From Solirubrobacterales bacterium (GTDB lineage: Bacteria > Actinomycetota > Thermoleophilia > Solirubrobacterales > Solirubrobacteraceae), in the NCBI GenBank assembly GCA_019240115.1, contig JAFAYV010000071.1:31596-95595 (forward strand): a DNA stretch of 64,000 nucleotides. Reading direction: 5' to 3'. Of this stretch, positions 16,261-24,774 are shown piece by piece. The notes below the pieces were generated by a model that was not told the DNA's origin, did no database searches, and saw nothing but the letters and a program-made list of their open reading frames with translations. Numbering within the stretch: position 1 is the stretch's first letter; each line of letters opens with the position of its first letter. Both the position numbers and the translations under genes were made by a program.

Positions 16261-17872
16261 CGCGCCCTCCGCGCTTCCCGCGCCCCCCGCGCTTCCCGCG
16301 CTTCCCGCGCCCCCCGCGCTTCCCGCGCCCTCGGCGCTCGCCGGGCCCCCCGCGCCCCCGCTGGGCGGCGCGCACGATGCCGGGCACGAGCGGCCCCGGC
16401 TCGCGCGCCCGCAGGCAGCCGAGCCACACCCCGGTCGCGTAGGCGAGATCGTCGGCGGTGCGCAGCAGGCCGTAGGAGACGGGGTCCATCCGCGGGCGTC
16501 GCCGCCACCAGTCGGCGCCGGTGCAGATCGCCAGCCCGGCGGCGACCAGCCGCCGGCCCCGGCGACTGCCCATCGCGCCCGCGAGCACGAGCGGCGGATA
16601 GGCGCGGGAGGCGGACTCGAGCGTCTGCTCGGCGAGCCGCAGGTGCGCCCCGGCGGCCACCCGCAGCATCTGCCCGCGCGCGTCCGGCACCGCCGGCAGC
16701 CGCGCCGCGACCGCGGCGGTGCCGCCGAGCGCCGCCACGAGCGCGAGCCGCGGGCGCCCGCCGAGCACCAACAGCCAGGGGGCCAGACCCCAGGTCGGCA
16801 GCACGAGATGGCGCATGAGCCCGGGGTGGCGGACGGCGAGCGGCGCCGCCGAGGAGCCGTAGGCCACGCGCTGGGACAGCCAGGCCCGCGGCCCGGCGCG
16901 GTGGGGATGCTCGACGCGGGCGCGCGGCTCGTAGCGCACCCGCCAGCCGGCGCGGGCCAGCCGCCACACGAGATCGACGTCCTCGCCGTAGCGCATCGCG
17001 ACGTCGAAGCCGCCGTCCCCGAGCGCGGCGCGGCGGACGACGAGCGCCGCTGCCGGCACGAAGCCCACCCGCTGCCCGGGGCCGACGACACCGGGCTCGG
17101 GACCGAGGTCGAGCGGCGAGCGCACCGCCTCGTAGGCCGACAGCGTCGATCCGCCCGCCGGGACCATGACCCGCGGCGCGACCGCGGCGACCTTCGGATC
17201 GTCGAAGTGCGCCTCGAGCGTCGGCAGCCAGCCGGGGGTCGGGGTCGTGTCGGAGTCGACGAAGGCGATGAGCGGGGCGGTCGTCGCGCGCAGGCCCGCG
17301 TTGCGCGCCGCCGCGGGACCGGCGCCGTCGCTCAGGCGCAGGACCCGGGCGCCGCCCTCGCGGGCGACCGCGGCGACCGCGGCGGGATCGCGCGAGCCGT
17401 CGTCGACGACGACGATCTCGGCGGCGGGCCCGACGCGAGCCAGGCACGCGGCGAGCAGGTCGGCGCGGTCGCGCACGGGGATGACGATGGCCACCCGGAC
17501 GCCGGGGGGCCGCGCCGACGCGGGCACCGGGTGGGCGAGGCCGATCTCGATCAGGCGCGCCGCCAGGCGCCGGGCGGCGGGGGCCTCGGTCACCGGCGAG
17601 CCGTCGCGCCACGCGCGGATGAGGCGGGCCCCCCCGGGGGTCAGCCGGAGCATCCGCATCGGCTGCCCGCCGAGCACGACCGCGCCGTCGGCGAGCAGCC
17701 GGGCGCAGACGTCGAGGCGCAGCGTCGTGGCGGCGTCAGGGGCGGCGACGGCGGCCGGGCCGACGACCGCGTCCGGGCCGACGACCGCGTCCGGAGCGGC
17801 GACCGCGAGCGCCCGCCGGACGCTCACGCTGATCGCCGACGCTCGCCCGCGGGCTTGCTGCCCGCTCGGCAT
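16250..17872 (-). CDS. mftF: MftF, mycofactocin glycosyltransferase (GT2)
   Basis: 540 residues. An N-terminal mftB/PqqD-like part (about 50-105) precedes a GT2 glycosyltransferase domain from about 120: VAIVIPVRDRADLL, EIVVVDDGS, GPAAARNAGLRATTAPLIAF, the DSD metal motif, and YGEDVDLVWRLARAGW (acidic catalytic motif). A hydrophobic C-terminal region (LPTWGLAPWLLVLGG) suggests membrane association. It adds the beta-1,4-glucose chain to premycofactocin. Oddities: an N-terminal duplicated PDAVVG segment from an 18-bp repeat, and a C-terminal Lys/Arg/Gly tail (repeated KRG and GRG) made by a 9-bp tandem repeat, which makes it longer than the usual roughly 470 residues. Confidence 0.88.
   Translation of the reverse strand: MPSGQQARGRASAISVSVRRALAVAAPDAVVGPDAVVGPAAVAAPDAATTLRLDVCARLLADGAVVLGGQPMRMLRLTPGGARLIRAWRDGSPVTEAPAARRLAARLIEIGLAHPVPASARPPGVRVAIVIPVRDRADLLAACLARVGPAAEIVVVDDGSRDPAAVAAVAREGGARVLRLSDGAGPAAARNAGLRATTAPLIAFVDSDTTPTPGWLPTLEAHFDDPKVAAVAPRVMVPAGGSTLSAYEAVRSPLDLGPEPGVVGPGQRVGFVPAAALVVRRAALGDGGFDVAMRYGEDVDLVWRLARAGWRVRYEPRARVEHPHRAGPRAWLSQRVAYGSSAAPLAVRHPGLMRHLVLPTWGLAPWLLVLGGRPRLALVAALGGTAAVAARLPAVPDARGQMLRVAAGAHLRLAEQTLESASRAYPPLVLAGAMGSRRGRRLVAAGLAICTGADWWRRRPRMDPVSYGLLRTADDLAYATGVWLGCLRAREPGPLVPGIVRAAQRGRGGPGERRGRGKRGGRGKRGKRGGRGKRGGRDDA
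16262..16333 (-). repeat. Eight 9-bp tandem units at the mftF/mftE junction
   Basis: Plus-strand units GCGCTTCCC and GCGCCCCCC with small variants. In the mftF frame they read as KRG/GRG triplets, in the mftE frame as GSA/GGA triplets. The homopolymer C/G runs (six bases) make this a likely site of replication slippage, sequencing error or translational frameshifting, exactly where mftE should start. Confidence 0.9.
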
Positions 17873-17939
17873 CCTGCCTCGCCGGATCGGGCAGCGCCCG
17901 CGTCATCCAGCTGGCTCGCCTGGATGTCGGCGGCGTGAG

Positions 17940-19127
17940 TCATCCGGCTGCCGGCTCGACGACCCGATGCGTGGTGAAGCCCTCGGGCACCAGCACGTCG
18001 GACGCCTCCAGATCGGCCACCGAGGCCCGTCCGAGGCCGCGCAGCGCCGAGTCGATCCCGCCGGTGAGGATGTCGAGCACGTTCTCCACCCCGGCCTGCC
18101 CGTTGGCGGCCAGACCCCACAGGTAGGCGCGGCCGATCATCGTCGCCCGGGCGCCCAGCGCGAGCGCCTTGACGACGTCCGAGCCGCGGCGGATCCCCGA
18201 GTCGAGCACGATCTCGACCTGGTCGCCGACCGCATCGGCGATCGCGGGCAGGGTGCGGATCGACGCCGGCTGGCCGTCGAGGTTGTTGCCGCCGTGGTTG
18301 GAGACCGAGATCGCGGTGGCGCCGATGTCGACGGCCCGGCGGGCGTCGTCGGGGCGGGAGATGCCCTTGATCATCACCGGCCCCTCCCACCAGCCGACGA
18401 GCCAGCGCAGGTCCTCCCAGGTCGGCGGCGGGGTCTGCATCCACTCGCCGTAGGCGGCGAAGAAGGTCGGCGGGTCCTCGCCCTCGATCGTCATGTTGGG
18501 CACGGTCAGCTCGGGCGGCCCGCCGGTCCTCGCGTAGGCCTTCAGCCACCGCGGGCGGATGATCGTCTCCGGAGCGAAGCTCAGCATCGCGCGCAGATCG
18601 AGCTTGTCGGGGATCGGGGGGCTGCCCCAGTCGCGACCGTGGGAGAACTGCCAGTCCAGCGTGACGATCAGCCCCACGACGCCCGCGCGCCGGGCGCGTT
18701 CCAGGCGCTGGGTCAACCGGTCGCGGTCGCCGCACCAGTAGGTCTGAAAGAACGTCTGGGGGTTGGCCTCCACGACCTCCTCGACGGGCTCCGAGCCGAA
18801 CGAGGACAGGCCGATCGCGGTGCCGCGAGCGGCCGCCGCCCGCGCGACCGCCACCTCCCCGTCGGGATGCACGGCCTGCACCCCGGTCGGCGAGATCATC
18901 ACCGGCAACGCGATCTCCTGGCCCATCACCGACGTGCCCTGGCCGCGCTCGGCGGGCGCCTGGGCGACGTGGGGCGCAAAGCCGAGCTCGCTGAACGCCG
19001 CGAGGTTGTCGGCCATCGTGTTGCCGTGCTCGGAGCCGGCGATGATCGCCTTGTAGACCGACTTGGGCAGGGTCTTGCGCGCGCGGCGCTGCGCCTCGGC
19101 GACCGTCTCGAACCATCCGCCGGCCAT
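17940..19127 (-). CDS. mftD: MftD, FMN-dependent premycofactocin synthase
   Basis: 395 residues of the FMN alpha-hydroxy-acid dehydrogenase family. MftD performs the oxidative deamination that makes premycofactocin. Visible motifs: GSEHGNTMADNLAAF, MISPTGVQAVHPDGEVAVAR, GLIVTLDWQ, PVMIKGISRPDDAR, the FMN-binding SVSNHGGNNLDG and DSGIRRGSDVVKALALGA. ATG 19127 follows the mftC stop by 5 bp; GTG 19133 is an alternative. Length and motifs match the mycofactocin subfamily rather than lactate oxidases. Confidence 0.92.
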   Translation of the reverse strand: MAGGWFETVAEAQRRARKTLPKSVYKAIIAGSEHGNTMADNLAAFSELGFAPHVAQAPAERGQGTSVMGQEIALPVMISPTGVQAVHPDGEVAVARAAAARGTAIGLSSFGSEPVEEVVEANPQTFFQTYWCGDRDRLTQRLERARRAGVVGLIVTLDWQFSHGRDWGSPPIPDKLDLRAMLSFAPETIIRPRWLKAYARTGGPPELTVPNMTIEGEDPPTFFAAYGEWMQTPPPTWEDLRWLVGWWEGPVMIKGISRPDDARRAVDIGATAISVSNHGGNNLDGQPASIRTLPAIADAVGDQVEIVLDSGIRRGSDVVKALALGARATMIGRAYLWGLAANGQAGVENVLDILTGGIDSALRGLGRASVADLEASDVLVPEGFTTHRVVEPAAG

Positions 19128-19132
19128 GACCG

Positions 19133-20248
19133 CTACCCGGCGCGCAGGCGCCTGGAGTGACCGGCGCCCACGAGCGGCCGCTCGTCGGCGGCGACCTTGA
19201 CGAGCTCGAGCTCGCCGTGGCCGAGCACGCATTCGGGGTCGGGGCCGTCGAGCGGCATCCCGGTGAAGAACTTCGCCGCCATACAGCCGCCCTGACACTT
19301 GTCATACAGGCCGCAGGACGCGCACGCGCCGGCGCTCTGAGGCTCGCGCAGCTCGGCGAACAGCGCCGACTCGCGCCACACGCCCGCAAACCCGCCCGGG
19401 GCGCGCACGTTGCCCGCCAGGAACTCGTCGTGGAGCACGAACGGACAGGCGTAGACGTCGCCGACCGGGTCGACGAGGCAGACGACGCGCCCGGCGCCGC
19501 AGAGGTTGAGCCCCGGCAGCGGCTCGCCGAGGGCCGACAGATGGAAGAACGAGTCGCCGGTCAGCACGTCCGGCCGGGCGATCAGCCACCTGTAGAGCTC
19601 GCGCTGCTGGGACGGGCTCGGGTGCAGCTCGTCCCACACCGACGCGCCGCGACCCGAGGGGCGCAGGCGGGTGATCCGCAGCTGGGCGCCGTACTCGTCG
19701 GCGATCTTCTCCAGCGCGTCGAGCTCGGGAATGTTGTGCCGGGTCATGACGACCGAGATCTTGAACGGCCCGAAGCCGGCGGCCGCGAGGCGGTCCATGC
19801 CGCGGCGGGCCATGGCATAGCTGCCGCGGCCGCGCACCGGGTCGTTGGTCTCGGGCGTCGCGCCGTCGATCGAGATCTGGACGTCGAGGTAGTCGGTGGC
19901 CGCGATCCGCGCCGCCGCTGCCGGGGTGATCAGCGCGCCGTTGGTGGAGAACTTGACGCCGACCTTGCGCTCTACGGCGTGGTCGACGAGATCGAGGAAG
20001 TCGCGGCGCACGAGCGGCTCGCCCCCGCCGACGTTGACGTAGAACACGCGCATCGCGGCGAGCTCGTCGATGAGGTGGCGGCACTCCTCGGTGCTCAGCT
20101 CGCGCGGATCGCGCTTGCCCGAGGAGGACAGGCAGTGCGCGCAGGCGAGGTTGCACCCGTAGGTGACCTCCCAGGTCAGGCAGATGGGCGCCTGCAGGCC
20201 GTGCTTGAAGCGGTCGCGGAGCTCGGGGCTCGCGGTATCAGCGGACAT
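19133..20248 (-). CDS. mftC: MftC, radical SAM/SPASM mycofactocin maturase
   Basis: 371 residues. The radical-SAM cluster ligands are Cys32, Cys36 and Cys39 in YGCNLACAHC, followed by GGGEPLVRRDF and the SAM-binding region QISIDGATPETND. The C-terminal SPASM domain holds auxiliary Fe-S cysteines (NLCGAGRVVCLVDPVGDVYA, GACASCGLYDKCQGGC). It decarboxylates the C-terminal Tyr of MftA and then cross-links it to the preceding Val. The ATG start overlaps the mftB stop (ATGTCCGCTGA). Strongly diagnostic of the pathway. Confidence 0.95.
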   Translation of the reverse strand: MSADTASPELRDRFKHGLQAPICLTWEVTYGCNLACAHCLSSSGKRDPRELSTEECRHLIDELAAMRVFYVNVGGGEPLVRRDFLDLVDHAVERKVGVKFSTNGALITPAAAARIAATDYLDVQISIDGATPETNDPVRGRGSYAMARRGMDRLAAAGFGPFKISVVMTRHNIPELDALEKIADEYGAQLRITRLRPSGRGASVWDELHPSPSQQRELYRWLIARPDVLTGDSFFHLSALGEPLPGLNLCGAGRVVCLVDPVGDVYACPFVLHDEFLAGNVRAPGGFAGVWRESALFAELREPQSAGACASCGLYDKCQGGCMAAKFFTGMPLDGPDPECVLGHGELELVKVAADERPLVGAGHSRRLRAG

Positions 20249-20528
20249 GGATCACCTCCGAGGCCTGCAGCCGGGCCAGCGCGCGCAGCATCGCGGGTCG
20301 CTGTTGGGCGGTGACGCCGTGCGCGTGCAGCGCCGCGTCGGCCGAGGGATGAGCGCCGATGTCCTGCACGATCGCCGTCAGCTGCGGCGACTTCAAGAAC
20401 GTCAGCTTGCGGTTGCCGTAGTGATAGAGCAGCGCGCCGAACCGCTCGTGGCGCAGCGCCAGATCGCGATGCAGCGCGTACGGGGAGCCGGCGTCGAAGG
20501 CCGGGGGCGACGTCTCGCTAATAGACAC
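20238..20528 (-). CDS. mftB: MftB, mycofactocin peptide chaperone (RRE protein)
   Basis: 96 residues from GTG 20528, whose codon overlaps the end of mftA by 11 bp. PqqD/RRE-type winged fold: YALHRDLALRHERFGALLYH, GNRKLTFLKSPQLTAIVQDI. MftB binds the leader of MftA and presents it to MftC. No canonical start exists nearer the family N-terminus, so GTG (reading SISETSPPAFDAG) is accepted. It overlaps mftC by 11 bp, implying tightly coupled translation. Confidence 0.88.
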   Translation of the reverse strand: MSISETSPPAFDAGSPYALHRDLALRHERFGALLYHYGNRKLTFLKSPQLTAIVQDIGAHPSADAALHAHGVTAQQRPAMLRALARLQASEVIHVR

Positions 20529-20664
20529 CGCACATGCCGTCGATCGAGACCTCCTCGACGAGCAGCTCGTCGGCGATGACGTCGTCGTCGCCGGGCGCCG
20601 GGGTCGCGGCCACGGGCTCGGGCTCGGCGGGCGCCTCGGTCTGCGAGGTCTGCGGCTCGGACAC
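20518..20664 (-). CDS. mftA: MftA, mycofactocin precursor peptide
   Basis: A 48-residue peptide from a GTG start with GGAGAGGAG in front. The C-terminal half, DELLVEEVSIDGMCGVY, is the invariant signature of mycofactocin precursors, in which the last two residues (Val47-Tyr48) become the redox cofactor. The N-terminal part is an acidic, proline-rich leader (TEAPAEPEPVAATPAPGDDD). It is first in the operon, followed by mftB, and divergent from the MDO gene. Confidence 0.95.
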   Translation of the reverse strand: MSEPQTSQTEAPAEPEPVAATPAPGDDDVIADELLVEEVSIDGMCGVY

Positions 20665-20695
20665 GTCGTCTCCTCTCCGTCGGGTGCGGAGCGGA

Positions 20696-20724
20696 AAGCT
20701 AGCTCATACGGCGCGCCCCGGCAA
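20696..20724 (-). promoter_or_regulatory. Candidate promoter of the mft operon
   Basis: On the minus strand TTGCCG (20719-20724) and TAGCTT (20696-20701) are 17 bp apart, a reasonable housekeeping-type -35/-10 pair, putting the transcript start about 25 bases before the mftA GTG. The whole 161-bp space to 20826 is a divergent control region for mft and the MDO gene. No regulator gene of the mftR (TetR) type is adjacent. Confidence 0.35.
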
Positions 20725-20825
20725 CAATCGCGCGCTACCCCCTGGCTACTGCGCGGGCGCCTGCACAATCGGCTCTCGTAGGCTGTCAGACGCACGTTCC
20801 TGTCACCCGAGGAGAGGGAAAGTCG

Positions 20826-22091
20826 ATGGAAGCAGAACGCCTCTGGGAATTTCCGATCAAGGAGTTCCACAACGTCCCGCGCGGCCTGCTCGGCCCGGGC
20901 GCTTACGAGCTCGTCGGCGTCGAAGCCAAGAACCTCGGCTTCAAGAAGTCGCTGCTGATGACCTCGGGCCTGCGCGGCACCGGAATCATCGATGACATCG
21001 TCGGCAAGGTGAAGCACGCCGGCGTCGACGTCGCCGTCTTTGACAAGGTGGAGTCCAACCCCAAGGACTACAACGTCATGGACGCCCACCAGATGTACGT
21101 CGACGAGACATGTGACTCGTTCATCTCGGTCGGCGGCGGCTCAACCCACGATGCGTGCAAGGGCGCGCGCATCGTCGCCGCCCACGACGGGCGCAACATC
21201 AACGAGTTCGAGGGCTTCAACAAGTCCGAGAATCCGATCAACCCGCCGCACATCGCGATCTCCACCACGGCCGGCACCGGCTCGGAGACGAGTTGGGCGT
21301 ACGTGATCACCGACACCTCGGACAAGGACAGCCCGCACAAGTACGTCGGCTTCGACGACCGCTGCATCGCGTCGCTGGCGATCTGCGACCCCGTCATGTA
21401 CTACGACCTGCCCCAGGACTACACCGCGCAGTGCGGCTTCGACGTGCTGGCGCACGCCTCGGAGCCCTACGTCTCGCGGCTGGACTTCGCGCCCAGCCTC
21501 GGACAGGCCCTGTGGGCGATCCAGCTCACGGCCAAGCACCTGCGCACGGCGTACGCCGAGCCCAAGAGCTACGACGCGCGCATGGGCATGATGTACGCGC
21601 AGTACATCGCCGCGCAGGCGTTCAATTCCGGTGGCCTGGGGATCATCCACTCGATCTCGCACGCCGTCTCGGCGTTCTACGACACCCACCACGGCCTCAA
21701 CAACGCGGTTGCCCTGCCCCGCGTGTGGGAGTACAACCTCCCCTCGCGCTACGAGCGCTTCGCCGACATCGCCGTCGCCATGGGCGTGGAGCGCAACGGC
21801 AAGACGACCGTGCAGATGGCCGAGGCAGCGCTCGAGGCGGCGATCCAGCTGCTCAAGGACGTCAACATCACGGAGAACTTCACCTCCGTCAAGAAGGACA
21901 CGTACTCCAAGAACCGCATGGACACCGGCGTCTACGAGGGCAAGGGCGCCGAGATCAAGGGCGACGCCGACGACATCCACCGCGTCGCGGTGCACATCAT
22001 GGGTGACGCCTGCACGCCGGGCAACCCGCGCGAGTGCACGGTGCAGTCGCTGACGCCCGTCGTCAAGGAGACGATGGTCGGCACCCTCTAG
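20826..22091 (+). CDS. mdo: Iron-containing alcohol dehydrogenase, MDO/mycofactocin-dependent type
   Basis: 421 residues of the group III (Fe-dependent) alcohol dehydrogenases, closest by motifs to actinobacterial methanol:NDMA oxidoreductase, a decameric enzyme with tightly bound NAD that needs an external electron carrier, now attributed to mycofactocin. NAD motif VGGGSTHDACKG (102-113). Metal ligands predicted at Asp206, His210, His275 and His289 (GFDVLAH, IIHSISHAVSAFYDTHHG). ATG 20826 has GAGGAGAGGGAAAG before it. It faces the mft operon. Likely substrates are primary alcohols or the propanol made by the Prm enzyme in this window; which one is inference. Confidence 0.9.
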   Translation: MEAERLWEFPIKEFHNVPRGLLGPGAYELVGVEAKNLGFKKSLLMTSGLRGTGIIDDIVGKVKHAGVDVAVFDKVESNPKDYNVMDAHQMYVDETCDSFISVGGGSTHDACKGARIVAAHDGRNINEFEGFNKSENPINPPHIAISTTAGTGSETSWAYVITDTSDKDSPHKYVGFDDRCIASLAICDPVMYYDLPQDYTAQCGFDVLAHASEPYVSRLDFAPSLGQALWAIQLTAKHLRTAYAEPKSYDARMGMMYAQYIAAQAFNSGGLGIIHSISHAVSAFYDTHHGLNNAVALPRVWEYNLPSRYERFADIAVAMGVERNGKTTVQMAEAALEAAIQLLKDVNITENFTSVKKDTYSKNRMDTGVYEGKGAEIKGDADDIHRVAVHIMGDACTPGNPRECTVQSLTPVVKETMVGTL

Positions 22092-22137
22092 CCTGTCGAT
22101 CAATCGAAACCGCCGACCGCAATCGCCGAGGCCCTTT

Positions 22138-23247
22138 GTGACCACCGAACCCCAGATGAGCGCGACGTTTGAGGACGTCTCCGACGTCGTGCAGCGCTTC
22201 CGCGACCACGACTACGTCATGCCCGACAAGGTCGGGACGGTCGTGTACCTGGCCGCGGAGCTGGGCAAGCCCGTGCTCGTGGAGGGCCCGGCCGGCGTCG
22301 GCAAGACCGAGCTGGCCAAGACGCTGGCCGCCGTCACCGGGCGGCGGCTGGTGCGCCTGCAGTGCTACGAGGGCCAGGATGACACCAAGGCCCTGTACGA
22401 ATGGGACTACGGCAAGCAGCTGCTCTACACGCAGTTGCTGCGCGAGCAGATCGACAGCCTCATGGAGGGCACCACCGGGCTCGCCGACGCCGCCTCGCGG
22501 TTGCGCGACCACGAGGACGTGTTCTTCTCCGAGCACTTCCTGCTCGAGCGGCCGCTGCTCGAGGCGATCCGCTCGCCGGAGCCGACGGTGCTGCTCATCG
22601 ACGAGATCGACCGCTCCGACGAGCACCTCGAGGCGCTCATGCTCGAGGTGCTCGCCGAGTACCAGGTGACGGTCCCCGAGCTCGGGACGCTCGTGTCGCG
22701 CTCGAGCCCGCTCGTCGTCATCACCTCCAACGCCACCCGCGACGTCTCGGAGGCGCTCAAGCGCCGGTGCCTGCACCTGTCGCTGACCTATCCGACCGCG
22801 GAGCGCGAGATGGAGATCCTCCAGCTGCGGATCCCCGGCATCGCCGAGGACCTTCTGGGTCAGGTCGTCGAGGTCGTGCGCGGGATGCGCGACCTCGATC
22901 TGCGCAAGGCGCCGAGCATTTCCGAGGCGCTCGACTGGGCGCGGGCGCTGACCCTGCTGAACGTCGCCAGCCTTGACCGTGCGACGGTCGAGGAGACGAT
23001 CACGCTGCTGATCAAGTACGACCGCGACGTCGAGCGCGTCCAGGGCGAGATCCCGCGACTGCTCGGCCGGGCGGGGATCGACGTGGCACTGGAGCAGCAG
23101 GTGCACAACCACGGTGACGGGCACGGCCATGACCACGACCAGCCGCACTCCCACTCCCGCGCCCAGGGCGCGCACCACCACCACGAGCACGACGACATGC
23201 GGACCGATTCGAAGGGCTACTTCGGCTCGGTGCGCGGCGACCACTAG
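22138..23247 (+). CDS. MoxR-family AAA+ ATPase with His-rich C-terminus
   Basis: 369 residues. AAA+ core at about 30-320: Walker A GPAGVGKTEL, Walker B TVLLIDEIDR, sensor region VVITSNATRDVSEALKRRC. MoxR ATPases work with VWA proteins as chaperones that insert metals or activate enzymes (CoxD/CoxE, NorQ/NorD pairs). The last 45 residues are remarkable: at least 12 His in about 32 residues (HNHGDGHGHDHD, then GAHHHHEHDD), typical of Ni, Co, Zn or Fe storage or delivery. GTG 22138 (or ATG 22156) lies 46 bp after the MDO gene. Probably helps metallate or activate MDO. Confidence 0.87.
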   Translation: MTTEPQMSATFEDVSDVVQRFRDHDYVMPDKVGTVVYLAAELGKPVLVEGPAGVGKTELAKTLAAVTGRRLVRLQCYEGQDDTKALYEWDYGKQLLYTQLLREQIDSLMEGTTGLADAASRLRDHEDVFFSEHFLLERPLLEAIRSPEPTVLLIDEIDRSDEHLEALMLEVLAEYQVTVPELGTLVSRSSPLVVITSNATRDVSEALKRRCLHLSLTYPTAEREMEILQLRIPGIAEDLLGQVVEVVRGMRDLDLRKAPSISEALDWARALTLLNVASLDRATVEETITLLIKYDRDVERVQGEIPRLLGRAGIDVALEQQVHNHGDGHGHDHDQPHSHSRAQGAHHHHEHDDMRTDSKGYFGSVRGDH

Positions 23248-23253
23248 CGCTCC

Positions 23254-24759
23254 GTGGAGGCGCCGGTCGTTCGCTTCGCGGGGCTGCTGCGCAACCGCGG
23301 GGTGCGCATCTCCCCCGCCGAGACGCTCGACGCGCTGCGCGCGATCCGCGCGGTGCGCCTGTCAAGCCGCGCCGCCGTCCGCGAATCGCTCCGCGCCACG
23401 CTGATCAAGGAGGCGCGCGACGAGCGGCTGTTCGACGAGCTGTTCGAGGAGTTCTTCTCGCCGTGGCTGGCGACCGAGGGCAACTGCCGCGGTCATGGAC
23501 ACGCCCACGACCACGACGAGCCCGACGCCGCCGGGGTTCCCACCGACATCAAGATCTCCGAGCAGCCCCCGGACTTCGACGACCCCAGCCACTCGCACGG
23601 CGCGCCCGAAGACGTCGCCAAGTACTTCGACGACGACCAGCTCGCGACCGCCAAGCGGATGCACAAGGAGGGCAACCGGATCGACCTCGCGGGCCTGTCG
23701 AGCGAGCTGATGCTCGGCGAGACCGACGCGCTCGACGAGAGCGTCGAGCGCCTGCGCCACGTGCTGCACCTGCGCCGCCTCTCCAACCCCGGCGCGCCGG
23801 GCGACTTCGCCTTTGACGCGGGCGAGGTCGTCGACGCCGACCTGTCGGTCGGCTCCGTCGACCACCTGCCGCCGCTGCCGGGCTCAGAGAAACTCGACCC
23901 CGACGAGCTCGCGGCGCTGCGCGAGCGCGTCGACGGGGCGATCGCCAACCTGCCCGAGCTCCTCAAGGGCTACCTCGAGCGGCTGATGGAGCTCGAGCAG
24001 CCCCCGCCCAAGCCGACAGAGCTGAACCCCGCGTATCGGATGGCCTTTGACGAGGATGAGCGGCGGCGGATGGATGCGCTGCTGCGCCGGCTCGGCCGTC
24101 AGCTGCGCGGCGCCCAATCCCAGCACCGCAAGCGCGCCGCGCGCGGCCGGCTGAACGCGTCGCGCACGATGCGGCGCAACATGCGCTACGGCGGGCTGCC
24201 GTTCGACCCGGTCATGGCCGCCAAGCGCGAGGACAAGCCGCGGCTCGTGCTGCTCGTCGACGTGTCGCTGTCAGTGCGCAACACCGCCCGCTTCACCCTG
24301 CATCTCGTGTACGGGCTGCAGTCGCTGTTCTCGCAGGTGCGCACGTTCGCCTTCGTCGCCGACCTCGTGGAGGTGACCCCGTACCTCAGCACCTCCGAGC
24401 TCGACGAGTCGCTCGGCAAGGTGTTCGGCGGCGAGGTGCTCGACGTCGACGCGAACTCCAACTACGGACGCGCGCTCGAGCAGTTTCACTCCGAGTACCT
24501 GAGCGCGATCAACCGGCGCACGACGGTACTCGTGCTCGGCGACGGCCGCGGCAACCGCAACCCGCCGAACTTCTGGGCGCTCGACGACATCACGCGGCGG
24601 GCCAAGCAGACGATCTGGCTGACCCCCGAGCCCGAGAAGTACTGGCACCTCGGCGCCTCGGACATGGACGGCTACGCCGAGCTGTGTGACCGGGTCGAGC
24701 TCGTGCGCGACCTCGACCAGCTCGAGGCGGTCGCCGGCGACATCCTGAAGCCGGTCTGA
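23254..24759 (+). CDS. VWA-domain (CoxE-like) protein, His-rich insert
   Basis: 501 residues. N-terminal helical part, then a His-rich stretch (CRGHGHAHDHDEP and DPSHSHG, about 75-115), an Arg/Lys-rich central region, and a C-terminal VWA domain with MIDAS motif LLVDVSLSVRN near 330. CoxE-type VWA proteins pair with MoxR ATPases. The GTG start lies 6 bp after the MoxR stop, so the two are translated together. The His-rich segments in both partners point to a shared metal. Closing motif VLGDGRGNRNPP matches the CoxE family. Role inferred: activation of a metalloenzyme, most likely MDO. Confidence 0.85.
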   Translation: MEAPVVRFAGLLRNRGVRISPAETLDALRAIRAVRLSSRAAVRESLRATLIKEARDERLFDELFEEFFSPWLATEGNCRGHGHAHDHDEPDAAGVPTDIKISEQPPDFDDPSHSHGAPEDVAKYFDDDQLATAKRMHKEGNRIDLAGLSSELMLGETDALDESVERLRHVLHLRRLSNPGAPGDFAFDAGEVVDADLSVGSVDHLPPLPGSEKLDPDELAALRERVDGAIANLPELLKGYLERLMELEQPPPKPTELNPAYRMAFDEDERRRMDALLRRLGRQLRGAQSQHRKRAARGRLNASRTMRRNMRYGGLPFDPVMAAKREDKPRLVLLVDVSLSVRNTARFTLHLVYGLQSLFSQVRTFAFVADLVEVTPYLSTSELDESLGKVFGGEVLDVDANSNYGRALEQFHSEYLSAINRRTTVLVLGDGRGNRNPPNFWALDDITRRAKQTIWLTPEPEKYWHLGASDMDGYAELCDRVELVRDLDQLEAVAGDILKPV

Positions 24760-24774
24760 TCGGACGAGGCACTG

